From positions 1 through 64,000 of the forward strand of contig JAKSYS010000098.1 in assembly GCA_022925895.1 (NCBI GenBank): a stretch of 64,000 nucleotides of DNA, written 5' to 3'. The notes beneath the pieces are model-generated. The model saw nothing but the letters and a program-made list of their open reading frames with translations, ran no database searches and was not told the origin of the DNA. Every line of letters starts with the position of its first letter. Positions within the stretch are counted from its first letter, which is position 1. This DNA comes from Fragilaria crotonensis (Eukaryota > Bacillariophyta > Fragilariophyceae > Fragilariales > Fragilariaceae). Below, one piece after another: positions 12,786 through 22,750 of the stretch. A program made the position numbers and the translations under genes.

Positions 12786-13435
12786 GTCATACTCAAGGGT
12801 GGCAAAAACCTAATTTTTATTTTTTTAATTTTAGGTTTAGGTTTAAACCTAGTTAAACCTAGTTAAACCTAAATTCCAAACCTAATCTACCGGGCACTGT
12901 ACCCCATGTACTGTACCACGATCTAAAGGTGCACTGGGAAGAGTCTCACCTCTCACACAGTCTATCTACCGGTAGCTGTAACAGTTGCCTGGTACAGATA
13001 ATTCATCATTATGCCGGACCCAGCACTACCAATCCGTTGGTTTGATCCTCCTCTGCTGCTGATGAGTAGCTAGTACACGCTGCTGTCAGCACCAGACTCC
13101 AATACAAATGCAATCTGCAAATGCAGCATGGTTGGACTTCATGTAGTAGACCAGCTTCTCGACTGTCTTGGGGACCAAGGCGTTCCTCAACTTTGTTTGG
13201 TCCTCATTCTTTTATCTTCCTCGCCGATTGTCATGGTTGCTAGTTCGCTCATGTTACTCGCCCATTTGCCGTAACCAACCCATAAAGACTTAAAGCAACT
13301 TGTAACCCGTAACCCTAAACCCTCGAGTTAAACCAAAAACCTAAATTATTCGTCTCAAATGAAATCTAGGTTTTAGGTTCAAACCTAGAAAAACCTAGTT
13401 GAGTTAAACCTAGCGTTGCCACCCTTGGTCATACT
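12786..13435. mobile_element. Non-autonomous hAT-type miniature transposon with 8-bp target duplication
   Basis: The element spans 12,794-13,427 (634 bp). Its ends are a perfect 12-bp inverted repeat, CAAGGGTGGCAA at the left and TTGCCACCCTTG at the right. It is flanked on both sides by the same 8 bases, GTCATACT (12,786-12,793 and 13,428-13,435). An 8-bp target duplication together with a CARRGGTGGCAA-like terminus is characteristic of the hAT superfamily. Subterminal regions on both sides carry repeated AGGTTTAAACCTAG-like motifs. There is no transposase frame, so it is a MITE mobilised in trans. The perfect duplication suggests a fairly recent insertion. Confidence 0.85.
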
Positions 13436-13830
13436 ACGTAGGAACAGACCTACTACAGTAGCATACATTTTTTGTTCTACAGTATGCAGTACCCTTTTAC
13501 CAAAGTATGCTACTACATGAGTACACAGCATATGATACCCCCAGTGTTGTGCTCACATGCACCAGTATTGCAGTTCATCGCATGGTTTGTACAGTACCAG
13601 GTACCTGGTAGCATTTGTGAAGCAACCTGTGCTTTACAACGAATTCAATGACTATTCCATCCAGTAACTTTGAAGACGTACAGTACAGTACTACAGTAAG
13701 GTAAGACACTGTCGTTTCAACATAAATTACCGTCGATTTATGTACTGTAGACCTGTAGTACATGTAATCCACGTAACAGTACAACAGTACCCCAGAGTGG
13801 TCATACTCCGTAACAGACACACACACACAC
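13436..13830. repeat. GTAC-rich spacer with short CA microsatellite
   Basis: Intergenic sequence with many GTAC, CAGTAC and AGTACT tetramers between about 13,470 and 13,800. A short (CA)n tract lies at about 13,815-13,835. No coding signal. Confidence 0.5.
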
Positions 13831-14401
13831 GCACAAAGCAAATTTAAAAAGGAGTAGGATAAGTCTAGTAGCACAAGTAGTATGCATACATGTAGGGCGC
13901 TGAGTAGACTGGTGCTTCGAGACATCCTCGGATTGGTCGGCATTTACGACGACCGCTACTAGAGCTAGAAGTTGAGGGAACCCAGTACCCATTAAACGAA
14001 AATTTGTCCTAATGACCGTTAGCAAATTCTCCGCAAGACAGATCCGCCCGACTAGAGCGTGTCACGAAGACCCTGTAACCCTCTACTCCCTCACGCCGGA
14101 GTGGTGAATGGGCGCCCTTCCTTCCATGTGCAGAAACAACATGACAAATCTCGAATATTTTTTTCAGGCTGCGGTAATCCAAACGCGTTCGTATGTTCCG
14201 ACACCCATTCAGATATCGGCAAGTCTGGACAAAATGCATCTTTTGTGTATGTCCGTGTGCTAACGGTACCAGGTACTTAGTCCCTGTATTTGTGTGCCTG
14301 TTAAATGGATTTTTGGTCATTTTGTCGAGTTAAGCAGTTAAGCCCGACACGAGTGCGGAATTCCGTCATGACTTTTATCCACTTTCGAAGCTCGCAATTT
14401 T

Positions 14402-14800
14402 CCGACAAAGCGCTTGTCGGAAACGACAAAGCTTTGTCGGAAACGACAAACGCTTGTCGGAAATGACAAAGCTTTGTCGGAAACGACAAACGCTTGTCGG
14501 AAACGACAAAGCTTTGTCGGCAATTTTATCCTTAGCTAAGAAAAATCTTCGTAGAAACATATCACGAAGCTACGTGCCTTGTCGAAAAAAAAACGACAAG
14601 CACATGCTTGTCGGTCTTTGTCGTTTTTTCGTAGTACTTATCTACATAAAATGAACGTACATTAGACATTATTACTAAGGTTATCTAAAAAACGACAAAG
14701 CTTTGTCGGAAACGACAAACGTTTGTCGGAAACGGCAAAGCTTTGTCGGAATCGACAAACGCTTGTCGGAAACGACAAAGCTTTGTCGGAAACGACAAGG
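14402..14800. repeat. Two arrays of 20-bp hairpin units flanking a core
   Basis: The left array (about 14,402-14,521, six units) and right array (about 14,695-14,800, five units) are built from a 20-bp unit that alternates between two forms. One contains the perfect 16-bp palindrome CGACAAAGCTTTGTCG; the other contains CGACAAACGCTTGTCG, a 6-bp stem with an ACGC loop. The 170-bp core between them holds further TTGTCG/CGACAA inversions. It may be a fold-back element or a structured non-coding locus. No open frame here is credible. Confidence 0.8.
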
Positions 14801-15741
14801 CGTATTTGTGTCCTGAGCTCGCTTAAGAGTTAAATCTTGGAAACGTCATTGCTTCACACGGAGGAATCCTGATGCCAGTTCACACTAAGACCGACCAAAA
14901 ACATCCACGCTACGACAAATTGATTGTAGAAACACTATCAAAAAGTGGTTCAATGACGGAAACTTTATAAGGAGATTTTGCTAACGGTAAGCAGACTGAA
15001 CACTTATGTCCATGGGTCCTGGGTTCCTCCAGCAACTGACTGAGAATTACTCCGAATCCCCAGTGAGAAACTGCTAAATGTTTCCATAAGAGATTGTAAA
15101 TATTGTACAGCAGGCCTGCTTTATAAATGCACTACTGCCATGACGTCACCCAACGCGGGTTATTGGTCCACTTGCCGATAGCAGTAGCTTTCGGACATAC
15201 GCAAAAGTCTGTGGGTTCCCGCAACTTCCTAGTACATATATGTAGTAGAAGTAGTACATAGTCTATCTAACTGGCGTACTATTTACTGTATGATGTCTTG
15301 AACCTGGATCTACCTCCTGGGGTATAGCATACAGTACTGTATGCATAGATGCATAGTATCATACTCAGAGACTCATACGGAGTAGTATTTACCAGGCTAC
15401 TGTACAGGTAGCCAGTACAAGAAATTCACAACAGTACTGGTACTACAGTACCTTGTAGTGTAGTACACGTACCCAGTTCGTAGCGCAGGAATCGTTTCTT
15501 CTTTAAATATACTGTACAGTATATATATTTTGCAGTATGTGGTACTAGTATGTACTACCAGTACTCCAAGCTCCAAGTACTGTACAACAACGTAGTACTC
15601 CAGTATCAGTATACATACTGGAGTACTGTATTTCGTACTCCGAGTACACGTTGGTACGACAGTCGACCGCTGATCGTATCTAAAGGTCGCATTTCAAATT
15701 TCAATTCCTGCATTCTGTTGACGACCACCACACCACCGACA
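14801..15741. other. Spacer with GTAC-rich tract upstream of the dehydrogenase gene
   Basis: No gene supported. From about 15,230 to 15,660 the sequence is dominated by GTAC, AGTACT and TACTCC words. The open frame of the dehydrogenase extends upstream into this tract, but that extension is low-complexity and is unlikely to be translated. Confidence 0.45.
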
Positions 15742-16581
15742 ATGAGCGCCGCCACACCTTTAAAGACATCCTCTCAATCCCACATTCTCAGAAAATGGTC
15801 ATTAGAGGGTCGACGTTATGTCTTGACTGGCGGTGCGAAGGGCATTGGTCTGGCGACAGTGAAGGAGCTCCTCGTGCACGGAGCGGCGGGCATTCTGTTT
15901 TGCTCAAGAGGGCCGTGTGATGAAGTCTTGCAAAGTCTTCGAGCAAGCTTTCCCCAACAACAAATTCTCCACGTTCAATGTGACATATCCGCGAAGGAGG
16001 GCCGTGAATTGTTGGTTCAAACAGCCAAAGAATCGTTCTCGAGCATCCACGGTCTCGTCAACAATGTGGGCATGAATGTACGCAAGAGTTTCCTCGACCA
16101 GACAGACGAAGAGTACTTTGCCATGATTCGTACCAATATTGACTCGACGTACTTCCTGTGCCGACTGTTTTCGGATCTATTTGATCCAGACGGCGCCACC
16201 ATTGTCAACGTCTCCTCCGCGGCCGGCGTACAGAGCTCTGGCACCGGTGCAGCCTACGGGCTTACCAAGGCAGCCGTAAATCAATTCACCAAAGTATTGG
16301 CCTGTGAGTGGGCCACACGAAATATTAGAGTCAACGCGGTCACTCCCTGGATGACAATGACACCCATGTTGGAAGATGCCGTACGCAAAAACCCCAAGCA
16401 GCTTGATAAAGTCAAGGCGTGGACGCCAATGCATCGGTTGGCAACTGCCGAAGAAGTGGCTGCGCCTATTGTCTTTTTATGCCTCCCAGCAAGTTCGTAT
16501 ATCACGGGCCAGATACTAGGCATCGACGGCGGTTTGACGGCACAAGGCTTTGACGGGCCTTGCGTAACCCCTGAAGAATAA
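15742..16581 (+). CDS. Short-chain dehydrogenase/reductase (tropinone-reductase-like SDR)
   Basis: NAD(P)-dependent oxidoreductase of the classical SDR fold, 279 residues, single exon. The ATG at 15,742 (MSAATPLKTS) is preferred because upstream sequence is GTAC repeat. Motifs: TGGAKGIG (cofactor-binding TGxxxGxG), NNVG, IVNVSSAAG with the catalytic Ser, YGLTK (catalytic YxxxK), and IRVNAVTPW where the family usually has a Pro-Gly. The C-terminal ITGQILGIDGG is typical of the tropinone-reductase-like and FabG-like group. No targeting peptide is obvious, so it is probably cytosolic. Substrate cannot be predicted. Confidence 0.9.
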   Translation: MSAATPLKTSSQSHILRKWSLEGRRYVLTGGAKGIGLATVKELLVHGAAGILFCSRGPCDEVLQSLRASFPQQQILHVQCDISAKEGRELLVQTAKESFSSIHGLVNNVGMNVRKSFLDQTDEEYFAMIRTNIDSTYFLCRLFSDLFDPDGATIVNVSSAAGVQSSGTGAAYGLTKAAVNQFTKVLACEWATRNIRVNAVTPWMTMTPMLEDAVRKNPKQLDKVKAWTPMHRLATAEEVAAPIVFLCLPASSYITGQILGIDGGLTAQGFDGPCVTPEE

Positions 16582-16644
16582 GGATAGATTCTCATAAACA
16601 GAACCTACATAGAACGTATGTACTCAAAACTTGTGCACTAGCGG

Positions 16645-17310
16645 TTAACGAGGAAGGCAAGCTCTGATGGAATCGTGCTCGTTTACAAAGTACTCTTTCA
16701 GCTGGGCCATGGCACGGCTACGATGCGATATAGCATCCTTGGCGTCCTTTGACATCTCTGCGTAGGTCATGCCATCGCCCTCGTCAGGTTCAAAAATGGG
16801 ATCCCAACCAAAGTCCAGTTTGCCCCTTGCGGGAACTATCCTTCCCATGGTACGTCCGTCGAAGATAACAACGTCCTTTCCAGGACCTGGACAAAAGGCG
16901 ACAACAGTTTGCGCATACGCAGATTTGTCATCATACCCAACAATCAGTCTGTTGAGGCCATCATGTCCACACTTCTCCAGGAACCACTTGATATAGGGTC
17001 CGGGCAGGTCATTGAGCGCTGTGAAGCATAGTGATGTGTCTTCGGTTATAACAGGGCCGCCAACTAACCGAGCCGCTTCAAGGCACTTCTCCCTGGCAAT
17101 GTCAATGGTATCGCCCTGAAGCTCTGGCAAATCAACCTTTTCGTTAGTAATTTCAAACGGAAGATCATTCCCAAGGATCCTTTGGACTTCTTCGAGCTTC
17201 TTCTTATTGCCAGTTACAAATGTGACAATTGGTTTCCCATCTCCATTGGCGACCTTTTGTCGTTTGGAAGGTGGGTCGCTCTTCCGCGTATACTGAGCAT
17301 AGGATCAAGG
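16645..17310 (-). CDS. ITPA: Inosine triphosphate pyrophosphatase (ITPA/HAM1)
   Basis: House-cleaning enzyme that hydrolyses ITP, dITP and XTP to monophosphates. Visible family blocks are [16 protein letters not shown] (substrate-binding N-terminus), [43 protein letters not shown] and AISHRSRA (the SHR signature). Length (about 200 residues) fits the family. The start is not fixed: an ATG near 17,306 becomes in frame if one lost G is assumed near 17,290, and it would begin MLSIRG. The 5' end overlaps the 3' end of the kinase-like gene upstream on the same strand, so one of the two termini is mis-set or the genes truly overlap. Confidence 0.85.
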
Positions 17311-18781
17311 TAGTGGGGTCGGGAAATTCGATATCCGCGAGTAGGTCGCCTGTAGGTTGGCTGCATGCGAGTTCGAAGACTTCCTTGAGTACTCGCGCCA
17401 TGCGTGCTCGATGCTTCTCATCGTGGCCCCAGATGAGCTCGAGTGCATCCCACGCCGGCTGGGAGTGGAGTAGTAGGTAATGGTTTTCTGGATCTTGCTT
17501 GTAGGAAAACGCACCTACGGTTGCCGAGCAAGCCAATCGGCTGCTTATCAAGAGTTGCAAGTGCTCCAATTCCACATCTGTCACCGGGTACATTTGCGAA
17601 TAACCACGAAGCATGGCAGCAGCAGCTGCGATGCTTCGACCGCGTTTGCCATACACAGACATGAGCGCATACGTCATGGCCACCGACAAGTCGAGAATTC
17701 TCCAACTAACAACCAAATAAGAGAAAATATGGTGAGTGTTGGAACGCCTTCGTCATGAACATCATTATAGGAAAGCAAATGAGACATGATAGCGTTGACG
17801 ATCCGGGTGCTTTACTCCCGTGTTTGATGTAGCTCGTCGAAATGAAGTCAGCAGCATGTATAGAATTAAAAGGCCTCCGACACCTTAAGCATCGGTCGAC
17901 CTTAGACATTCCAACCGAGGACTCTAGTTTGACAAGCAGAGTTTGAAATCAAGTCCAGCAATAGAAACATACCTTTCCACAGAATCTCCAAAGTCAATAA
18001 CTCCAGAGATCGCAAAGTTTTCATCAACCAAAATGTTGCCGTCATTGAAATCACCTTGCAGAATCCCCTTTCGAAATTTCTCCCCGACACCGCTATCCAC
18101 AATATCCGTTTCAAAGGCAGTGATGACCGATTCTACCATTTTTCGTTTCTCGATATTGTCAATTGCAGACACAAAGTCTCGAACTCGCGATGTATTTTTG
18201 CCATCCCAGGCATGAAAGCGCTGAGATGGCACTGAGTGCTGCGATACGTCCATGCCATCCAATGCCTCATGTATCTTTCCCAAAAGGCGACCGGCATCCC
18301 GAAGGCATTCAATGGGCAGCGATGGGAGCGAAGCCATGGTTCTACCAGGAACCCACGTCATTAATTTGACAACAAGCTGGTAAGGAGAATGTGATTCCGA
18401 TTGAACGGGTAGGGAATGAATGGACATTGGTATGCCATCGCATAGCTGTGACTGCGATGTTGGCACTCCGTGCTGGTGAAGTCGCTCCATGACTGCCGTT
18501 TGGTAATGAATCACAGAGGTACACGCATCATAGTTTCGACCACTACTTTCGTAGGCCTCGATCAAATCCCGACTTTCAAAGCCATTGTGGACCTTGACTA
18601 AATAATAGACACCCTCGCGTTCCGCCATGAAGTTTTGGTCGTCGTAGGAATCCAATGCTTTTAGGACTTTGATGTTGTCCCCAAACGATTTCTGAACTGC
18701 CTCTTCAACCTGTTCTAGCGTGCACACTGGTTTGAGGAGCTTCCTCATTTCCTCATCGGAGAGCTCCGCTGCGTGCGACAT
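17204..18781 (-). CDS. Hydroxylysine-kinase-like aminoglycoside-phosphotransferase-fold kinase
   Basis: Small-molecule kinase resembling animal HYKK (5-hydroxylysine kinase). Exon 1 is 18,781-17,973 and exon 2 begins at 17,705; the intron 17,706-17,972 has GT-AG ends and splices in phase. Motifs: YLVKVHN (ATP-binding Lys region), [14 protein letters not shown], then [12 protein letters not shown] (catalytic loop, HGDxNxxN type with Gln in place of His) and GVIDFGD (metal-binding DFGD). Exon 2 continues with [10 protein letters not shown] and [14 protein letters not shown], matching the helical C-lobe of HYKK. The given 3' end (17,204) is the stop of the open frame and overlaps ITPA; the real stop may be earlier. 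Confidence 0.75.
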
Positions 18782-19238
18782 GGGAAGAGAAACTCTGTGT
18801 GCTTTTACTGTTCGATGACTGGTGGTGCTTCGAACACGAAGGGATCATGTAACCAACGTCGGAACTTCGATCTACCGCAATGATGCGCAAGATTGTCGAA
18901 TCAATGGAATGAGATGTGAGTGAACAACAAGCAACAAGAGAAGAAAGGAGACGCCAATGATCCGTCGTTGGCTGCGTGCTGCGTCTGTCGTACATCCACA
19001 GTCCGTCTGTCCTCCTCTTCTGAAGCTATCTTACAAAAATTGCTACTGTCATCTTTTCTACTGCCTCGGTGCAACGTCAGGCTGACAGTTTTCGAATTCC
19101 ACGCGTCTCAAAGTCAAAACTCACATCAGAAAAGGAACTCGTCTCATTTTCTCGTCGTCACATCCAAGGCACAACAACGCCGACGAAACGTTGTATACAT
19201 ACAATACACAGCTGTGTTCGACTTTCTCATCCGTGATC
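18782..19238. other. Divergent promoter region between kinase-like and EF-hand genes
   Basis: About 460 bases between two genes transcribed away from each other. No repeat or clear motif recognised; it must hold both promoters and 5' UTRs. Confidence 0.4.
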
Positions 19239-20718
19239 ATGATACTTCAATTCGCAACGCTCTTGTTGCTCCACATGCTTGTTGCGGCGAATGGTTTTAG
19301 CCCTATACCATTGCCACACCAACGTAGTCGTGCCATTCGATTTGTACCGAGAAATCAAAATGAACGCTCAACCACAAGAGTCCAATCAACTGTGAAAATA
19401 ATCATAATCGATCCATCAGAACCAGACGACGAAGGCGGCGAGGAGGAGGAAGAAGAAGTGGAAGAGGAAAATGATGCAGTTGTGGACCCATATCTAGAGG
19501 TTGCATCTTCTGAATTTGAGGAACCGTCGAAAGAGGATTCGTCGGCACTTCGTTTCCAAGGAGCCGATATCGGACGGTCAAACCTTGATTGGGGAGGCGA
19601 GTACGGAAAATTAGCTGAACGAATCGAGGATGTGGAGACGGGCATGTCGACGAATCCATCCAAGGCACTCTTTCGTATCATGACATCGGAAACACCCAAT
19701 CAAGCGATTGCCAACTTTCTTAAAACAGCCAATCCGCAAGTAGTCGGTGCCATGAGTGGCGCTGTCTCCTCACTACTGGGTGGTCTCTCGAGACCATCCA
19801 ATGGAATTGAAACAATTGTCAAAACTACGGGGGATAAGATCGGAAATCTTTGTTTCCAACTGCAAATGACGGGTTACATGTTTCGAAATGCAGAATACGT
19901 CTTGGCTCTGAAGGACTTGATGAAATTGACCGGAGGCGCAACGATCGAGGACTACAAGGAAGCCTTTGATCGGCTTGATCAAGACAAGTCAGGGTACATT
20001 GATACGCAAGAGATTGAAGCACTCCTCGCTGATGTATATGGTGACGACGTTCCTGGCTTTGAGATTGATTCGTTCATGCGATTTTTCGACGCCAATAAAG
20101 ACGGTAGAATTTCCTGGGAAGAATTCGAACGAGGTCTGGGTAACATTTCACAGCAAGAGGCCGCCAATTCCGTGTCAAAGGGTGCTTCGTTTCTGCTGCC
20201 GAGAAGTGATGATGACGACGACCACGATGCTCCACCAGATATCAAGACGACAGTGTCGGGCAAGATTGAAATTGAGTTGGACAATGGACAAGTCATCGAA
20301 GTAGAAGCAAGTGAATACATTGAATCACTTAAAAAAGAGGCGGAAGTTCTGAAAGAGGCCTTACGACGAGAAATGGCTCCAACGCAGCAGCAACAGCCTG
20401 GAATGATTCCCATGGGTGGAGGCAATTCCGCGTCGCCAAGTCAAATGGGAGACGGAATCGCCAGTTACATTTCGTCGCGAAAGGGTGACTTGCAAACCCT
20501 CACTGACTCTGTCCAACCCGAAATCATGGAGACCATGAAGCTGCTAGTTGATTTTGTTCTTCAGGGAGGGTAGGTAGAAAAATCAGGTACCCAGAGATAA
20601 GATGGAGATGGAACTTCCTGGATCAGCGCTTCAACAGTTAGCGTTATGGCAACTGGTCCTGGGATACAAACTACGAGAGGCAGAAGCTACCGGCGACTAC
20701 CTGAAACTGTTAGAGTAA
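19239..20718 (+). CDS. Plastid-targeted DUF760 protein with paired EF-hands
   Basis: The ATG at 19,239 opens a signal peptide (LLLLHMLVA) followed by ANGFSP, a near-canonical diatom plastid motif. An acidic linker (about 19,410-19,540) precedes a DUF760-type region, [19 protein letters not shown] ... [17 protein letters not shown], a domain of plastid proteins in plants and algae. Two EF-hands follow: [12 protein letters not shown] and [12 protein letters not shown], both with intact Ca2+ ligands. An open frame ends at 20,573, but a further conserved-looking stretch at about 20,602-20,718 ([19 protein letters not shown]) in another frame resembles the usual C-terminus of plant relatives, so I include it; a small intron or lost bases near 20,575 must join it. 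This would be a Ca2+-responsive plastid protein of unknown reaction. Confidence 0.8.
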
Positions 20719-21058
20719 GGAACTCGATCTACGGTGTTCAGTGCACTATGCATATCAGTTGGTTCCTCCTCTCTAGGAATAGGAGACTTCAAAGTATAGG
20801 CCATGCAATCCGTTGTAATAGGTACAAATCAACTCTGTTGTTACCTTGCAAAGGTATTCCGAGCCTTGGTTTTGTCGTAAGCTAGTCTTGTGGAAGTATT
20901 GTGAGTTGTTGTTTTGACTCTGAAATAGTTTGTGACACTCGCGACATCGCGAAAAGTCTGGAAACGAACCCGGAGCATTTTGATGAATCCAGAGACAATG
21001 ATCACACAAATGCATCAGGACAACGGAGTACCTGGTACTCTCAATTCAAACATTCACC

Positions 21059-22506
21059 ATGTCGTCCTCACCTATTGATAACAACCGTATAATCCGTAAG
21101 CGAAAGGCTGCCGATATAGAAGACACGGAAGTCGCCGAAAATGTACCTTGTGTGTCAATGTCGAACGTGATCACGAGTTCAGTGAAGTTTCACCGTCGAA
21201 TGAATCGATCATTGATCCCACTGACAAGGACGTAACCGCGTCAAACCAAGGGACGGAGGATAAGAATGTTGCTCCTGAAATAAAGTCAGACAGCGCGTAT
21301 CCGGGCCATTCAAATGATGAAGAAGGGGATAGGGCAGCTCCCAAGTTTCGCTTTCGTCAGCGTGTTTATGCCAAGGATTCCGAGACTGGACTGTTCTATG
21401 AGGGGATCGTCCGACGTGCCTCATTTGGAGTCCAATACCAGCGTCAAATCAAATTAAGTCCCACTCTTTCTGAAGAGGAATTCGCAGCCGCCCTCGAGCA
21501 AGACATGGAGCCGACATGGTGGTACTATATTCACTACCTTGGTTGGCGAGTCCAGTGGGACCGATGGGTCGCAGAAGGAGACTTGTACGAAGCAACGGAA
21601 TCAACCAAATTGTTCGCCAAACGCCTTTTAGAAGAAGTGAAAACTATCAAGGCAGAGTTGCGCAGCAAGAGTTCGGGAAAACCAGCAGCGGCCCGTGTTG
21701 CAAAGGAATTGGAACGCCGCATGACGCTCATGGAACGAGAGCATCGCATGGAAGAGCGCCGTCGTGAGCTGGCGGCTCAGGGAAAAGTCATGGAACAGGC
21801 CGAAGCAGATGCCCTCCTTTCGTCGGCACAAAAGTCTCGAAGCAAAAGCAAATGGAACAAGGCAAACATTGACAAGGAAATAGCACTCCGCCAACGTCAT
21901 TTGCAGGGCAAGCGGTCCCAGAGCTCGGCAGAGTTGTTGGTACTGCCTTTTACTCTGAAGAAGATATTGGTGGAAGAATGGGAGATCGTTACGCAGAGCA
22001 ACATGCTGGCATCGCTGCCAGCTGCGATCTCGATTCGACAGGCATTGGATATGTACCTTAATGTCAAATTGGAAGCCATGCGTCCTGCGGAAGAGAAGAA
22101 GGACGAGGACGTGGGCAAGGGCCATCCCGCAACAGAGGCATCAGCTTCAAAGGAGGAAATGGAGTGGCGCGAAATGGTTGATGGTATTTGCTTGTTCTTC
22201 GACCAAGCGCTTCCCGAGCGGCTCCTCTACCAGACAGAGCACATTCAGTACGAGCTAATGCTTGAAGAAGGTCAAGGAGGCAGGCGCTGGTCGGACGTGT
22301 ACGGATGTGAGTTTCTGTTGCGATTGTTCCTGAGATTGCCTGCCCTTCTGGTTGGAGAATTGTCTGAATCGGAATCGAAATCAATTTTGGCCAAGCTCAA
22401 CGATTTGGTGCGCTTTTTGCAAAAGCACCATACTACGATCTTCACACAATCATATCGACGCTGGAACGAGATGGAACAAGCGCGAAAGGATGAATCAAAT
22501 GTTTAG
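21059..22506 (+). CDS. MRG15/Eaf3-like chromatin protein (chromo-barrel plus MRG domain)
   Basis: Subunit type found in NuA4/TIP60 acetyltransferase and Sin3/Rpd3S deacetylase complexes; it reads methylated H3K36. The ATG at 21,059 (MSSSPIDNNR) follows ACC and is preferred; the frame shifts once near 21,145, consistent with one lost base. The chromo-barrel covers about 21,345-21,590 with aromatic residues YYIHYLGW and WDRWV. A charged coiled-coil linker follows. The MRG domain is at about 21,930-22,490: LPFTLKKILVEEWE, LLYQTEHIQYE, YGCEFLLRLFLRLP and a closing FLQKHH. Length (about 480 residues) is a little above animal MRG15 because of the linker. Nuclear. Confidence 0.9.
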
Positions 22507-22750
22507 TCGAGACGGAATGAATACACTTATCCTTCCGAAGTGGCAAAGGTAGCATGCTGGTTCCAATTTGAACCTTCAACAAAACAGAAAATCTTGATGT
22601 TATTACGAGTAAGACCGAGATTCCGAAGACCCGCAGAGTGTGCACACCAAACGATAGTGCACCAAAGCTCTCAGTTTTCTTCACAACTAATCTAAGCACA
22701 CACAAAAATATTTGTATTCTTCTTTCTTCTAACTAAACTTTGGGGATGTC

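Noticed and set aside
12762-12900. Telomere-like AACCCCAAACCCC and AGGTTTAGGTTT sequences (also 13,300-13,430)
   Set aside because: Mostly explained by the subterminal repeats of the hAT MITE; too short and irregular for an interstitial telomere.
14301-14654. Open frames encoding SFPTKLC/RFRQAFVVSDK repeats on both strands
   Set aside because: They are translations of the hairpin array; the same repeats are open in several frames, which coding would not explain.
15550-15741. N-terminal extension of the dehydrogenase
   Set aside because: The extra codons translate GTAC repeat sequence; the SDR fold starts normally after the ATG at 15,742.
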